DNA of 29,777 nucleotides, from assembly GCA_023474975.1 (NCBI GenBank), contig JAMCXE010000018.1, forward strand, positions 1 through 29,777, given 5' to 3'. Below the pieces are notes generated by a model. That model worked only from the letters and a program-made list of their open reading frames with translations, was not told where the DNA came from and did not search any database. Source of the DNA: Patescibacteria group bacterium (lineage in GTDB: Bacteria > Patescibacteriota > Minisyncoccia > UBA6257 > 02-FULL-45-10c). A program made the position numbers and the translations under genes. Below, piece after piece: positions 6,773-15,163 of this stretch. Position 1 is the stretch's first letter; every line of letters starts with the position of its first letter.

Positions 6773-9148
6773 ATGAACATGCAAACTATTTCCGGCCTAA
6801 CTTCGATCGAAGCAGAAAACAGAATAAAAAAATACGGACCGAACGATGTCGAAGAAAAAAGAACCGGTGTTGTAAAAAAATTTTTAGCCCCGCTCTACTC
6901 TCCCATATCCCTCATGTTGCTCGGAGCAGCGCTGCTTTCACGGCTAAGCAATAGAATTTTTGATGCATATTTTATTTTAGCCTTATACTTTGTAAATTAT
7001 TCAGTTCAAAGATGGCAAGAATTCAAAGCCGATAAGGCATTGGAACAAATAAGGCAAAAATTGTCTTTTGACGTTTCGACTTTCCGTGACAATAAATGGT
7101 CGCCGATAAACGCAAAATATCTTGTTCCCGGCGATAGAATAAGGCTTGGTTTGGGAAGCATGATTCCCGCCGACGCCACCGTGACCGCAGCAAAAAATCT
7201 TTCAACTAACGAAGCCGTCCTAACGGGGGAATCATTGCTCAAGGAAAAAAAGATCGGAGATAAAATTTTTTCCGGATCTTTTATAGCAACAGGGAACCTA
7301 GAAGCTGAAATCGTGGCCACCGGAAAAAATACTTTTTTTGGTAAAACGATCTTTTCGATTGAAGCCCCAAAACAAAAAAGCATACTCGAAAAAGATATTC
7401 TTACGATAACCAGATTTCTTACCTTTATCAGTTTAGGCGCAGTTATCATTCTCACGCTCGTCTTACTGATTAAAGGCTTTGGAATAAAAGACCTTCTCAC
7501 TCTCGATCTGAGCCTTATAATAGCCGGGATTCCAATAGCGTTACCGGCGGTTATGGCAATTATTCTGAGCATCGGAGCTGCGGGACTGGCAAAAAAATTA
7601 GTGGTCGTAAGAAGACTCTCAGCGCTTCAGGATCTTGCTAATGTAAACATGCTTCTAACCGATAAAACCGGCACGCTTACTAAGAATAAAATAAGCATTG
7701 AAAAGGTAATTTCGTATCAAAAAGAATTATCAACCGAAAATATCGTAGAGTTGGCCCGCCTTGCAACACTCGATGAAACTCCGGATGCGATAGATTTGGC
7801 TATAATTAAAAAATTTGAAGAGATAAAAGGCTCTACCGAGAATACGGAAATATTAAATTTTATACCTTATGATTCGGAAAGAAAAAGATCGACGGTCCTT
7901 ATTCAAAGAGGACAAGAAAAAATCCTAATAAGCATGGGTGCGCCGCAAATAATTCAGGCATTTGATGAATTTACTTCCCCGGAATTACAACAAAAATTTG
8001 AAAACGACATAAATGATGCGGCCGCAAAAGGTTTTAGGGTTCTGGCGGTGGCAATAAATAAAAAAAATGCCGAGGAAAAAAATATGGATATGGCCGGAAT
8101 TTTATTTTTGGCCGATCCGCTGGATGAAGACTCCAAAGAAGTTATAGAGTTTTTGAAAGAAAACGGAATCGGAGTAAAAATGCTTACCGGAGATAATGAA
8201 ATAATTACAAAAAGGATCTCGACAGAACTCGGTCTTCCGGGAAAAATACTGTCGGTAAAAGAAACAAGGGATTCATACAATAAACCCGAAAGTGCTTTAG
8301 AGAACATGAAAGACGCAGCGGCTTTTGCCGAAATTTTACCAAAAGATAAATATGAAATCGTTAAAATTTTTAAATCAAAATATATAGTCGCCGCAACCGG
8401 TGATGGTATAAATGATCTACCGGCATTAAAAATTGCAAATGTCGGCATAGCTGTTTCAGGCGCTGTTACCGCTCTGAAAAGTTTGGCTGATATAGTATTG
8501 CTCGGCCAGGGCCTTTCTGTAATTAAAGACGCCATTATTGAATCAAGAAAAATATTCGTACGTCTCTATAATTATTCGGTCTATAGAATATCCGAAAGCT
8601 TCCGATTAATAATAACTATCTTGGTATTGGGAATTATATATGGATCTTATCCTCTACAGCCGCTGCAATTGATTTTATTGGCATTTTTAAACGATGTTCC
8701 TATTATTTCGCTTGCATTTGATAGGGTTAAAATTTCTTCAGAACCTGCCAGGATAAAAACCAAAGAAAGATTTGTATCAAGTCTTTTATTCGGATTCGTC
8801 GGCATATTGAACAGTATCTGCTTGTTCGTTCTGACGCTGAACATTCTTCACTTTCCAATTGAAATAATCCAAACAATGTTTTTCCTAAAATTAACCATTT
8901 CTGGACACGCACTTATTTTCGTGGCTCATACCAAAGAAAGATGGTATAAATTCTTGCCCAGTAAGGAAGTTATTATGGCTACTATTGGCACGCAAATAAT
9001 AGCTACCGGACTAGCCGTATCCGGATATTTGATGCCGAGCAAAATATCATGGCCAATGGCTCTTTTTGTGTGGATTTGGGCTTTAGCGTGGATGCAAATA
9101 ACCGAATTAACAAAAGATCTTCAAGAAAAATTTGCAAAAAAAGATTAA
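6773..9148 (+). CDS. P-type ATPase, P3A (proton pump)-like
   Basis: A 791-aa ion-pumping ATPase with the order expected for the plasma-membrane H+-ATPase group: N-terminal cation ATPase domain (SGLTSIEAENRIKKYGPND), membrane helices at about 40-80, actuator motif LTGES at 150-154, helix M4 motif PIALP at 254-258, phosphorylation motif DKTGT at 297-301, TGDN and GDGINDLPALKIANVGIAVS, then about six C-terminal helices. The M4 motif PIALP and the segment AAGLAKKLVVVRRLSALQDLA resemble P3A pumps rather than P2 calcium pumps or P1B metal pumps. The cysteine metal motifs of P1B enzymes are absent. The ion is inferred, not shown. It stands alone and ends in a terminator at 9161-9185. Confidence 0.85.
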   Translation: MNMQTISGLTSIEAENRIKKYGPNDVEEKRTGVVKKFLAPLYSPISLMLLGAALLSRLSNRIFDAYFILALYFVNYSVQRWQEFKADKALEQIRQKLSFDVSTFRDNKWSPINAKYLVPGDRIRLGLGSMIPADATVTAAKNLSTNEAVLTGESLLKEKKIGDKIFSGSFIATGNLEAEIVATGKNTFFGKTIFSIEAPKQKSILEKDILTITRFLTFISLGAVIILTLVLLIKGFGIKDLLTLDLSLIIAGIPIALPAVMAIILSIGAAGLAKKLVVVRRLSALQDLANVNMLLTDKTGTLTKNKISIEKVISYQKELSTENIVELARLATLDETPDAIDLAIIKKFEEIKGSTENTEILNFIPYDSERKRSTVLIQRGQEKILISMGAPQIIQAFDEFTSPELQQKFENDINDAAAKGFRVLAVAINKKNAEEKNMDMAGILFLADPLDEDSKEVIEFLKENGIGVKMLTGDNEIITKRISTELGLPGKILSVKETRDSYNKPESALENMKDAAAFAEILPKDKYEIVKIFKSKYIVAATGDGINDLPALKIANVGIAVSGAVTALKSLADIVLLGQGLSVIKDAIIESRKIFVRLYNYSVYRISESFRLIITILVLGIIYGSYPLQPLQLILLAFLNDVPIISLAFDRVKISSEPARIKTKERFVSSLLFGFVGILNSICLFVLTLNILHFPIEIIQTMFFLKLTISGHALIFVAHTKERWYKFLPSKEVIMATIGTQIIATGLAVSGYLMPSKISWPMALFVWIWALAWMQITELTKDLQEKFAKKD

Positions 9149-9160
9149 TTATTTTTTTAA

Positions 9161-9185
9161 AAAACCGGTTTGCATAACCGGTTTT
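9161..9185 (+). terminator. Intrinsic terminator after the P-type ATPase
   Basis: AAAACCGGTT (9161-9170) pairs perfectly with AACCGGTTTT (9176-9185) around a 5-nt loop. The T tract is short, so efficiency is uncertain. Confidence 0.65.
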
Positions 9186-9204
9186 AAATTGATAGAATTA
9201 CTTA

Positions 9205-9410
9205 AAATAAATAACAAGGCGCCGACGCTGCCAACACAGCCGAGCCGGAAGAAGAAATCCTTAAAAGAAAGTAGACCTTCCCGGGTTTGCCCGTTATAGC
9301 TAAAATGAGGTTTGATTTTAAGATCAAACAAAGTAAGGTGGTACCGCAATTTACAATTGCCCTTACAAAGTTATCAATTTAGTCATTGGCAACTTTGTAA
9401 GGGCATTTTA
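9205..9410 (+). promoter_or_regulatory. T-box riboswitch leader of aspS
   Basis: The leader contains the T-box sequence AAGGTGGTACCGC. The antiterminator folds exactly as in the family: helix A1 GTAAGG (9333-9338) with CCTTAC (9361-9366), the 7-nt bulge TGGTACC (9339-9345) that pairs with the tRNA NCCA end, and helix A2 GCAATT/AATTGC (9346-9360). A competing terminator (9359-9404) uses the same CCTTAC strand. Upstream are a stem-III-like hairpin (GTTTGAT/ATCAAAC, 9310-9329) and CGGG-TTTG-CCCG (9282-9293). Uncharged tRNA-Asp should therefore allow transcription of aspS. Candidate specifier GAC triplets lie at 9224-9226 and 9274-9276; stem I could not be drawn in its usual form. The 5' end of the leader is approximate. 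Confidence 0.88.
9359..9410 (+). terminator. T-box-controlled terminator before aspS
   Basis: GCCCTTACAAAGTT (9359-9372) pairs perfectly over 14 bp with AACTTTGTAAGGGC (9391-9404), followed by ATTTTAATT. Its first arm overlaps the 3' strand of the antiterminator, so the two folds exclude each other. Confidence 0.88.
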
Positions 9411-9414
9411 ATTC

Positions 9415-9440
9415 CCACGCTTAATTTATTAAGCATGGGA
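9415..9440 (+). other. Hairpin between the T-box terminator and aspS
   Basis: CCCA-C-GCTTAA pairs with TTAAGC-A-TGGG around a 4-nt loop, giving a 10-bp stem with one mismatch. It lies about 30 bp upstream of the aspS ATG in an A-rich leader. Its role is unknown; it could be a processing or stability element. Confidence 0.45.
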
Positions 9441-9468
9441 TAAATAAAAAAATAATTAAAAACAAAAA

Positions 9469-10875
9469 ATGGAAAGAACATATATAAAGGACCTGAAAAA
9501 TAAAGTTGGAGAAGAAGTAAAAATTTTTGCATGGGTTGATGTGCGCCGCGACCATGGAAAGTTAATATTCGTGGATCTGCGTGATATGTCCGGAAAAGTG
9601 CAGGCCGTAGCTCTCCCCAACCATAAAGAAGCAGTTAGTGTTGCCAGCACCATCAGATCAGAGTGGGTCATTGAAGTTTCCGGCAAAGTTAATCCCCGCC
9701 CGGAAAAACTAATAAATAAAAACGAAGAGAACGGAGCGATTGAGGTGGAAATTTTTTCGATCAATGTTTTAAATGAAGCGATTACCCCAGCCTTGAATAT
9801 AAACGGCGACGGAAAAGATATAGATGAAGAGGTCCGTTTGAAATACAGATATTTGGATCTGCGCAGACCAAGAATGCAAAAAAATATCCGCAACAGGCAT
9901 AAAGTTATGCTGCTCACCAGAAATCTTTTAGAAAAAGAGGGTTTCTGTGAAATAGAAACCCCAAATCTTACCATTGCCACGGCCGAAGGATCAAAAAATT
10001 TTATCGTTCCGTCCAGACTTGAACAGGGTAAATTTTATGCGCTCCCGCAAGCTCCACAGCAATATAAACAGCTTTTAATGGCTTCTGGCTTTGAAAAATA
10101 TTTCCAATTTGCCAGGTGCTTCAGAGATGAAGATACCCGAGGCGACAGGCAACCAGAATTTACCCAAATGGATCTGGAAATGAGCTTCGTCACCGAAGAA
10201 GATGTGATGCGTGTCAATGAAAAAGCGCTCATCGAAGTAGTGCAAAAAATTTATCCGCACAAAAAGATCCAACAAATTCCTTTTCCGCGAATTACATATA
10301 AAGAAGCAATGGAAAAATATGGCTCCGACAAACCGGATATAAGGACCGATAAAAATGATCCTGATCTTTTAGCTTTTGCCTGGATAGTTGATTTTCCAAT
10401 GTTCGAAAAAGGAGATGACGGAAAATGGACATTCACGCACAATCCATTCTCGGGAACGAAACTGGAGTCATACAATGACCTGATGAACAAAACAAATATA
10501 GAAAATATTATGGCCGCCCAATATGATATTACCTTGAATGGCAGCGAGGTTGGCGGCGGAAGCATCAGAAATCACAGACCGGAAGCCCTGAGAAAAGTCT
10601 TGGAAATAATGGGCTTCAGCGATGAAAAGATCGAAAAAGAATACGGCCATATGCTTAAAGCTTTTGAAACCGGCACTCCTCCGCACGGCGGTATAGCCTG
10701 GGGGCTAGACAGACTCATTATGATCCTGGAAAACGAACCGAACATTCGCGAAGTCATTGCTTTTGCCAAAACCGGCGAAGGAAAAGACTTGATGATGAAT
10801 GCGCCTTCAGAAGTTTCGGCTGAACAGCTCAAAGAGCTCGGCATCAAAATAGATAAACCAGCGAAAAAGAAATAA
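9469..10875 (+). CDS. aspS: Aspartyl-tRNA synthetase, bacterial type lacking the GAD domain
   Basis: A 468-aa class II synthetase that charges tRNA-Asp. The N-terminal OB anticodon-binding domain is at about 1-110 (WVDVRRDHGKLIFVDLRD). The catalytic core has YRYLDLRRP, motif 2 (FARCFRDEDTRGDRQPEFTQ, 214-233) and motif 3 (GIAWGLDRLIMIL). Bacterial AspRS normally has about 590 aa because a GAD domain of roughly 100-130 residues is inserted in the core. Here YGSDKPDIR is followed within about ten residues by LLAFAWIVDFPMFE, so this domain is missing. The rest is of the bacterial type. It may also charge tRNA-Asn if the cell uses the amidotransferase route; sequence alone does not decide this. 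It is controlled by the T-box leader. Confidence 0.95.
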   Translation: MERTYIKDLKNKVGEEVKIFAWVDVRRDHGKLIFVDLRDMSGKVQAVALPNHKEAVSVASTIRSEWVIEVSGKVNPRPEKLINKNEENGAIEVEIFSINVLNEAITPALNINGDGKDIDEEVRLKYRYLDLRRPRMQKNIRNRHKVMLLTRNLLEKEGFCEIETPNLTIATAEGSKNFIVPSRLEQGKFYALPQAPQQYKQLLMASGFEKYFQFARCFRDEDTRGDRQPEFTQMDLEMSFVTEEDVMRVNEKALIEVVQKIYPHKKIQQIPFPRITYKEAMEKYGSDKPDIRTDKNDPDLLAFAWIVDFPMFEKGDDGKWTFTHNPFSGTKLESYNDLMNKTNIENIMAAQYDITLNGSEVGGGSIRNHRPEALRKVLEIMGFSDEKIEKEYGHMLKAFETGTPPHGGIAWGLDRLIMILENEPNIREVIAFAKTGEGKDLMMNAPSEVSAEQLKELGIKIDKPAKKK

Positions 10876-10908
10876 AAAACTAAACAAATTATTTTTCGGA
10901 AACAGCAT

Positions 10909-10926
10909 ATCCGTCAGCTGACGGAT
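10909..10926. repeat. 18-bp perfect palindrome upstream of tsaD
   Basis: ATCCGTCAGCTGACGGAT is a perfect palindrome lying between aspS and tsaD. It belongs to the same pattern as the palindrome inside fmt (4417-4434). GC-rich sequence continues to about 10960, so the repeat may be part of a longer element. Confidence 0.75.
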
Positions 10927-10994
10927 CGCTTCGCTCTCGACGCCTTCGCGCCTCCGAGATGTTCCTCAAAACAAAATGTTTCGTTATCCCCCAA

Positions 10995-12119
10995 ATGAAA
11001 AAAAGTAAAATAATTTTGTCTATAGAAACCAGTTGCGATGAAACCGCCATCGCTGTTTTAAAGTGCTCGGGTTCATTAAAAGCCGGGCAAAAATTCGAAA
11101 TTCTTGCTAATGAAGTTTCTTCGCAAATAAAGATCCACCGCCCGTTCGGCGGCGTTGTTCCCAATCTCGCAAAACGAGAACATATAAAAAATCTTCCCAA
11201 GATCTATAAAAAAATTAAAAAAGAAGTTGCGGGACTAGAAAAGAAGATAGATATTATAGCCGTCACGGTCGGGCCGGGGTTGGAACCTGCGCTTTGGGCG
11301 GGAATCACTTTTGCCGAAGAACTCGCAAAAGATATCAGGAAGCCGCTCATTGGAGTAAATCACATGGAAGGACATCTCTACGGTTTTTTGCTAAAAACCG
11401 AAAGTTCAAAGTTAAAAGTTAAAAGTTTAAAGCTGTCATTCCCCGCTATCGGATTGATTGTAAGCGGAGGACATACGATACTTTTAAAAATGAAAAGCCT
11501 GACCAAGTGGGAAAAACTTGGAGAAACCGTTGATGATGCTGCCGGAGAAGCTTTTGATAAAGTCGCAAGAATTTTAGGACTGCAATATCCAGGCGGACCG
11601 GAAATAGAAAAACTTTCCAAACAAGGAGATCCAAGAGCTATCGCCTTCCCCCGTCCAATGCTTAATCAACACAACTATGACTTTAGCTTTTCCGGATTAA
11701 AAACTTCAGTGCTTTATTATTTACGCGACAATCCCAAAGCCAATAAAGCCGATATCGCCGCCTCATTCCAGCAAGCAGCAATAGACGTTTTGGTCAAAAA
11801 AGCTATGCGGGCAGCAGAAGAATTTTCTGCCAAGTCAATAATTTTATGCGGCGGAGTGGCCTGCAACAAAACACTCCGTGAAACAGCAATGTCTGAAACT
11901 AAAAAGCGCGGATTAAACTTTGTGACCCCGGAAATTAAATTCAATACCGACAATGCTGCCATGATCGGCGCCGCTGCATTCATTAGTATTTTAGCAAAAA
12001 AATCCTTCGGCAGTTCGACAGGGCTCACTGCAAGCAAGCTCGGGACGAGTAAATCCCTCAAAAAACTCAGGGCAAGAAAATCCCTCAAAATTGAAGCGGA
12101 TTCAAATTTAAATTTATAA
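10995..12119 (+). CDS. tsaD: tRNA N6-adenosine threonylcarbamoyltransferase, with repeat-derived insertions
   Basis: A 374-aa ASKHA-fold enzyme that, with TsaB and TsaE, makes t6A37 on tRNAs reading ANN codons. MKKSKIILSIETSCDETAIAVL (written here in parts: MKKSKIILSI, ETSCDETAIAVL) fixes the start at 10995. Further motifs are HRPFGGVVPNLAKREH, VTVGPGLEPALW, NHMEGH (122-127, metal-binding His), LIVSGGH, ETVDDAAGEAFDKVAR, FSGLKTS, CGGVACN and DNAAMIGAAA. Two parts are not family sequence. Residues 137-147 (SSKLKVKSLKL) come from a short-period repeat also found in valS. A tail of about 30 residues after AAAFISILAKKSF comes from another repeat. Both are outside the conserved motifs, so activity is expected. 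valS follows 47 bp downstream. Confidence 0.94.
   Translation: MKKSKIILSIETSCDETAIAVLKCSGSLKAGQKFEILANEVSSQIKIHRPFGGVVPNLAKREHIKNLPKIYKKIKKEVAGLEKKIDIIAVTVGPGLEPALWAGITFAEELAKDIRKPLIGVNHMEGHLYGFLLKTESSKLKVKSLKLSFPAIGLIVSGGHTILLKMKSLTKWEKLGETVDDAAGEAFDKVARILGLQYPGGPEIEKLSKQGDPRAIAFPRPMLNQHNYDFSFSGLKTSVLYYLRDNPKANKADIAASFQQAAIDVLVKKAMRAAEEFSAKSIILCGGVACNKTLRETAMSETKKRGLNFVTPEIKFNTDNAAMIGAAAFISILAKKSFGSSTGLTASKLGTSKSLKKLRARKSLKIEADSNLNL
11403..11432 (+). repeat. In-frame short-period repeat inside tsaD
   Basis: A 30-nt block built of AAGTTAAA-like units. It matches 13295-13324 in valS at 28 of 30 positions and is read in the same frame in both genes, giving SSKLKVKS. In tsaD it lies between NHMEGHLYGFLL and the SGGH strand. 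Confidence 0.85.
12009..12091 (+). repeat. Repeat-derived 3' end of tsaD
   Basis: The last part of tsaD holds a 13-bp direct repeat AAATCCCTCAAAA (12051-12063 and 12078-12090) and segments such as TTCGACAGGGCTCA and CTCGGGACGAGTAAATCCCT, of a kind I recall from intergenic repeats in related genomes. It encodes SSTGLTASKLGTSKSLKK and following residues, an unusual tail for TsaD. Confidence 0.6.
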
Positions 12120-12129
12120 GCAAATCTAC

Positions 12130-12157
12130 TATAATAACAATGACCCGTGTATACACG
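12130..12157 (+). promoter_or_regulatory. -10-like box and 12-bp palindrome before valS
   Basis: TATAAT lies at 12130-12135, just after the tsaD stop, and is followed by the perfect palindrome CGTGTATACACG at 12146-12157. Transcription from this box would start near 12142, after the in-frame ATG at 12140, which supports the valS start at 12167. No good -35 box is seen. The palindrome could be an operator or another small repeat. Confidence 0.4.
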
Positions 12158-12166
12158 AGCCACTAT

Positions 12167-14389
12167 ATGAATAAAGAACTATCTCCGCAATACGATTCCA
12201 AAAAAATTGAAGACAATATATATAAGCTCTGGGAAGATTCCGGATATTTTAACCCCGACAATTTACCCGCCAGGCACAAAAAGCCGTTTACCATCATAAT
12301 GCCTCCGCCAAACGCCAACGGCTCGCTTCACATCGGTCATGCTCTTTTTGTGACACTGGAAGACATAATGACCCGCTACCAGAGAATGCAAGGAAGAAAA
12401 GCGCTTTGGCTTCCCGGCGCGGACCATGCCGGATTTGAAACCCAAGTCGTGTACAACAAAAAACTGGAAAAAGAGGGCCGATCTTTTTGGGATATGCCTC
12501 GCGAACAGCTTTATAACGAAATAAAAGATTTCACATTGGCCAATAAAAAATATATGGAAGGCCAGCTTAAAAAGCTCGGCGCCAGCTGTGATTGGTCCAG
12601 AGAAAAGTTCACTTTAGATGAAAACATCAAAGAAGTTGTAAGCGAAACATTTGAAAAACTTTATAATGATGGCTTGGTTTATCGCGCCGAAAAGCCGGTA
12701 AACTGGTGTACCAAACACCAAACCACTCTTTCCGATCTGGAAATAAAATATGAAGAAAGAGCAGACAAACTTTACTACATAAAATACAAACTTGCAGGCA
12801 CCGATGAATATATCGAAGTGGCCACTACCCGCCCGGAAACGATCCCCGCGGATATCGCCATTGCCGTTCACCCGAAATCAAAATGGGCGAAATATATCGG
12901 TAAAAAAGTCGTTAATCCTCTAACTAAAAAAGAGATCCCGGTATTGTCCGATATGGCAGTTGATCTGACCTTCGGAACCGGAGCTTTAAAGATCACGCCC
13001 TTTCACGATGCGGTGGACTTTGCTGTTTGGCAAAATCATAAAAGTGAAATAGATATTCAGCCATTTTCAGTTATAAACCAATATGGAAAAATGACCGAAG
13101 AAGCCGGACCGGAAATGGCGGGAATGAAAGTAAAAGAAGCCCGCGAAAAGTCTGTCGAGCTCTTACGGCCCAACCTTGTAAAAGAACCCGAGGATTATAA
13201 ACACCAGGTTTCTATTTGTTATAAATGTGGCACAACCATCGAACCCAGAATAATGATGCAGTGGTTCGTGAAAATGACAGAAAAACCCGCGCCTAGTTCT
13301 AAGTTAAAAGTTAAAAGTTCAAAGTTAAACAAATCGCTTCGCGATCTAGCCGTGGACGCTGTAAAATCCAAAAAAATAAAATTTATTCCCGCCAGATTCG
13401 AAAAAATATTTATGCACTGGATGAAAAATCTGCATGACTGGAATATTTCCCGTCAGATCGTTTGGGGAATTCAAATTCCTGCTTGGTATTGCCAAGATAT
13501 GACGAGCGAAATCTGCAAAAAAAACAATGGCGTAATAGTAAGCGCTAAATATCCGGAAAAATGCCCGTACTGTGGCTCCACCAATTTAAAGCAAGAAACC
13601 GACGTATTCGACACATGGTTTTCTTCCGGACAATGGCCATATGCGACACTAATGACTACAAAACCCGGAGATTTCGAAAAATATTATCCGACAGACGTAA
13701 TGGAAACGGGCTGGGATATTTTATTCTTCTGGGTCGCCCGAATGATAATGTTCGGACTCTACCGCACCGGAAAAATTCCGTTCAAAGATGTTTACCTCCA
13801 TGGCCTGGTCCGCGACAAAGAAAGACAGAAAATGTCCAAGTCTAAAAACAATGTCATCAATCCCCTGGAAGTTGCCGAACTTTATGGAACCGACGCCGTC
13901 CGCATGGCGCTTATTGTAGGAAATACCGCGGGTAACGATCCGATAATATCCGAAGACAAGATCCGCGGTTATAGAAATTTTGCTACGAAAATCTGGAATG
14001 CCTCGAGATTTGTACTTATGAACTATAGAAAAATAGATGTCAAGCCAAAGCTGACGTCAAAAGACAAAAAAAATCTGAAAGATCTCGAAACCACTAAGAA
14101 AAAGATCACAAAATATTTGGATAAATATGATTTTAATCACGCCGCCGAAACCGCTTATCATTACTTCTGGCATACTTTTGCAGATAAAGTTATTGAAGAG
14201 TCCAAACCCCGCAATAGACCGGAGAACAATGATCTAGCCGACGCTGCCGCCGCACAGGAAACACTGATAAATATCTTGGAGGGATCAATGAAATTCCTCC
14301 ATCCGTTTATGCCGTTCATCACCGAACAAATATATCAGATCCTTCCAACGACAAAAGAAAATTCTCTGTTGATGGTTGAAGGGTGGTAA
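12167..14389 (+). CDS. valS: Valyl-tRNA synthetase (short form) with in-frame repeat
   Basis: A 740-aa class I synthetase. MNKELSPQYDSKKIEDNIYK is the family N-terminus, so I use the ATG at 12167 rather than 12140. The HIGH motif is HIGH at 55-58 (PPPNANGSLHIGHAL), and KMSKS is at 555-559. The editing domain lies between (VATTRPETIPADIAI, TFGTGALKITPFHD). Zinc-ribbon-like cysteine pairs are seen (CYKCG, CPYCG). The protein stops at LLMVEGW, soon after MPFITEQIYQ, so the C-terminal coiled coil of longer ValRS proteins is missing. Residues 377-388 (SSKLKVKSSKLN) come from the repeat shared with tsaD and lie between MMQWFVKM and the segment before HWMKNLHDWNISRQ. Catalytic motifs are intact. Confidence 0.95.
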   Translation: MNKELSPQYDSKKIEDNIYKLWEDSGYFNPDNLPARHKKPFTIIMPPPNANGSLHIGHALFVTLEDIMTRYQRMQGRKALWLPGADHAGFETQVVYNKKLEKEGRSFWDMPREQLYNEIKDFTLANKKYMEGQLKKLGASCDWSREKFTLDENIKEVVSETFEKLYNDGLVYRAEKPVNWCTKHQTTLSDLEIKYEERADKLYYIKYKLAGTDEYIEVATTRPETIPADIAIAVHPKSKWAKYIGKKVVNPLTKKEIPVLSDMAVDLTFGTGALKITPFHDAVDFAVWQNHKSEIDIQPFSVINQYGKMTEEAGPEMAGMKVKEAREKSVELLRPNLVKEPEDYKHQVSICYKCGTTIEPRIMMQWFVKMTEKPAPSSKLKVKSSKLNKSLRDLAVDAVKSKKIKFIPARFEKIFMHWMKNLHDWNISRQIVWGIQIPAWYCQDMTSEICKKNNGVIVSAKYPEKCPYCGSTNLKQETDVFDTWFSSGQWPYATLMTTKPGDFEKYYPTDVMETGWDILFFWVARMIMFGLYRTGKIPFKDVYLHGLVRDKERQKMSKSKNNVINPLEVAELYGTDAVRMALIVGNTAGNDPIISEDKIRGYRNFATKIWNASRFVLMNYRKIDVKPKLTSKDKKNLKDLETTKKKITKYLDKYDFNHAAETAYHYFWHTFADKVIEESKPRNRPENNDLADAAAAQETLINILEGSMKFLHPFMPFITEQIYQILPTTKENSLLMVEGW
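13295..13324 (+). repeat. In-frame short-period repeat inside valS
   Basis: A 30-nt block matching 11403-11432 in tsaD at 28 of 30 positions and read in the same frame. The repeat pattern continues to 13330 (TCAAAGTTAAAC). It extends a loop ahead of the core segment HWMKNLHDW. Confidence 0.85.
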
Positions 14390-14394
14390 ACATA

Positions 14395-14449
14395 ATGCGA
14401 ATCAACAAATATATACGAATACCACAAATTAAATTCGTATCATTCGCAT
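14395..14449. repeat. Nested inverted repeat between valS and prsW
   Basis: Two nested pairs of 8-bp arms occur: ATGCGAAT (14395-14402) with ATTCGCAT (14442-14449), and ATACGAAT (14413-14420) with ATTCGTAT (14433-14440), around a 12-nt loop. There is no T tract after it on the plus strand, so it is more likely an interspersed repeat than a terminator. Confidence 0.65.
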
Positions 14450-14487
14450 CCATCTGCGGATTTGTAGATTAGTATTATACTTAATAT

Positions 14488-15138
14488 ATGGATTACTGGC
14501 CGCTTATATTAGGTCTTATCCCCTCTATCGCATGGCTTATTTTTTATTTGAATGAAGATAAAAAACCCGAATCGCTAAGGGTTGTTTTTATCGCATTTTT
14601 AACTGGCGGAATAACCACTTTCGTAGTCCTCCTATTCCAGTTGTTCATTAACAAGATATATATCCAGGCTGGGATCCAAGAACATAGCGCTATTTCTTTT
14701 TTAATTTTGGCGACCCTTGAAGAAAGCTTTAAGTTCCTGGGCGTTTACTATGTTATAAGCAAGCGCCGCGAATTTGACGAACCAGTCGATGCGATGGTCT
14801 ATATGATAGCGGCGGCATTAGGCTTTGCTGCGGTTGAAAACGTAGCCGCTAATTTTAACGTCACTCTTCCGGTAGCCCTAGAAACCACCACCCTGCGTTT
14901 TTTGGGAGCCACTCTTCTTCACACACTAAGCTCGGGACTTGTCGGATATTACTGGGCAAGATCGATACTTGCCAATAAAAAAAATATACTGATATTCGGC
15001 ATCGGCCTTGCAACTTTATTGCACGCAACTTTCAACTATCTTATAATAAGATATGAGCCGATCATAATTCCCACAATATTCCTGATAACGCTAGCAATTT
15101 TCATTCTCCATGATTTTGAAAAAATACAAAGAACATAA
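14488..15138 (+). CDS. PrsW-type intramembrane metalloprotease
   Basis: A 216-aa polytopic membrane protein with about seven hydrophobic segments. Family motifs of PrsW (M82, CPBP-like) are present: LEESFKF with the paired Glu, DEPVDAMVYMIAAALGFAAVEN, LLHTLSSGLVGYYW and a second His in LLHATFN. These supply the Glu and His residues thought to bind zinc within the membrane. In Bacillus, PrsW cuts an anti-sigma factor, but no anti-sigma gene is visible here, so the substrate is unknown. It has its own leader after a nested repeat and is followed 25 bp later by Hsp20, possibly in one transcript. AGTATTATACT before the gene is a candidate promoter element. Confidence 0.85.
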   Translation: MDYWPLILGLIPSIAWLIFYLNEDKKPESLRVVFIAFLTGGITTFVVLLFQLFINKIYIQAGIQEHSAISFLILATLEESFKFLGVYYVISKRREFDEPVDAMVYMIAAALGFAAVENVAANFNVTLPVALETTTLRFLGATLLHTLSSGLVGYYWARSILANKKNILIFGIGLATLLHATFNYLIIRYEPIIIPTIFLITLAIFILHDFEKIQRT

Positions 15139-15163
15139 AAAATAAAAATTAAATAAAAAAAAT

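Noticed and set aside
10959..10994. Longer start of tsaD (MFLKTKCFVIPQ)
   Set aside because: The TsaD family starts at or just before the ILSIETSCDET segment; the extra codons are leader sequence next to a palindromic repeat.
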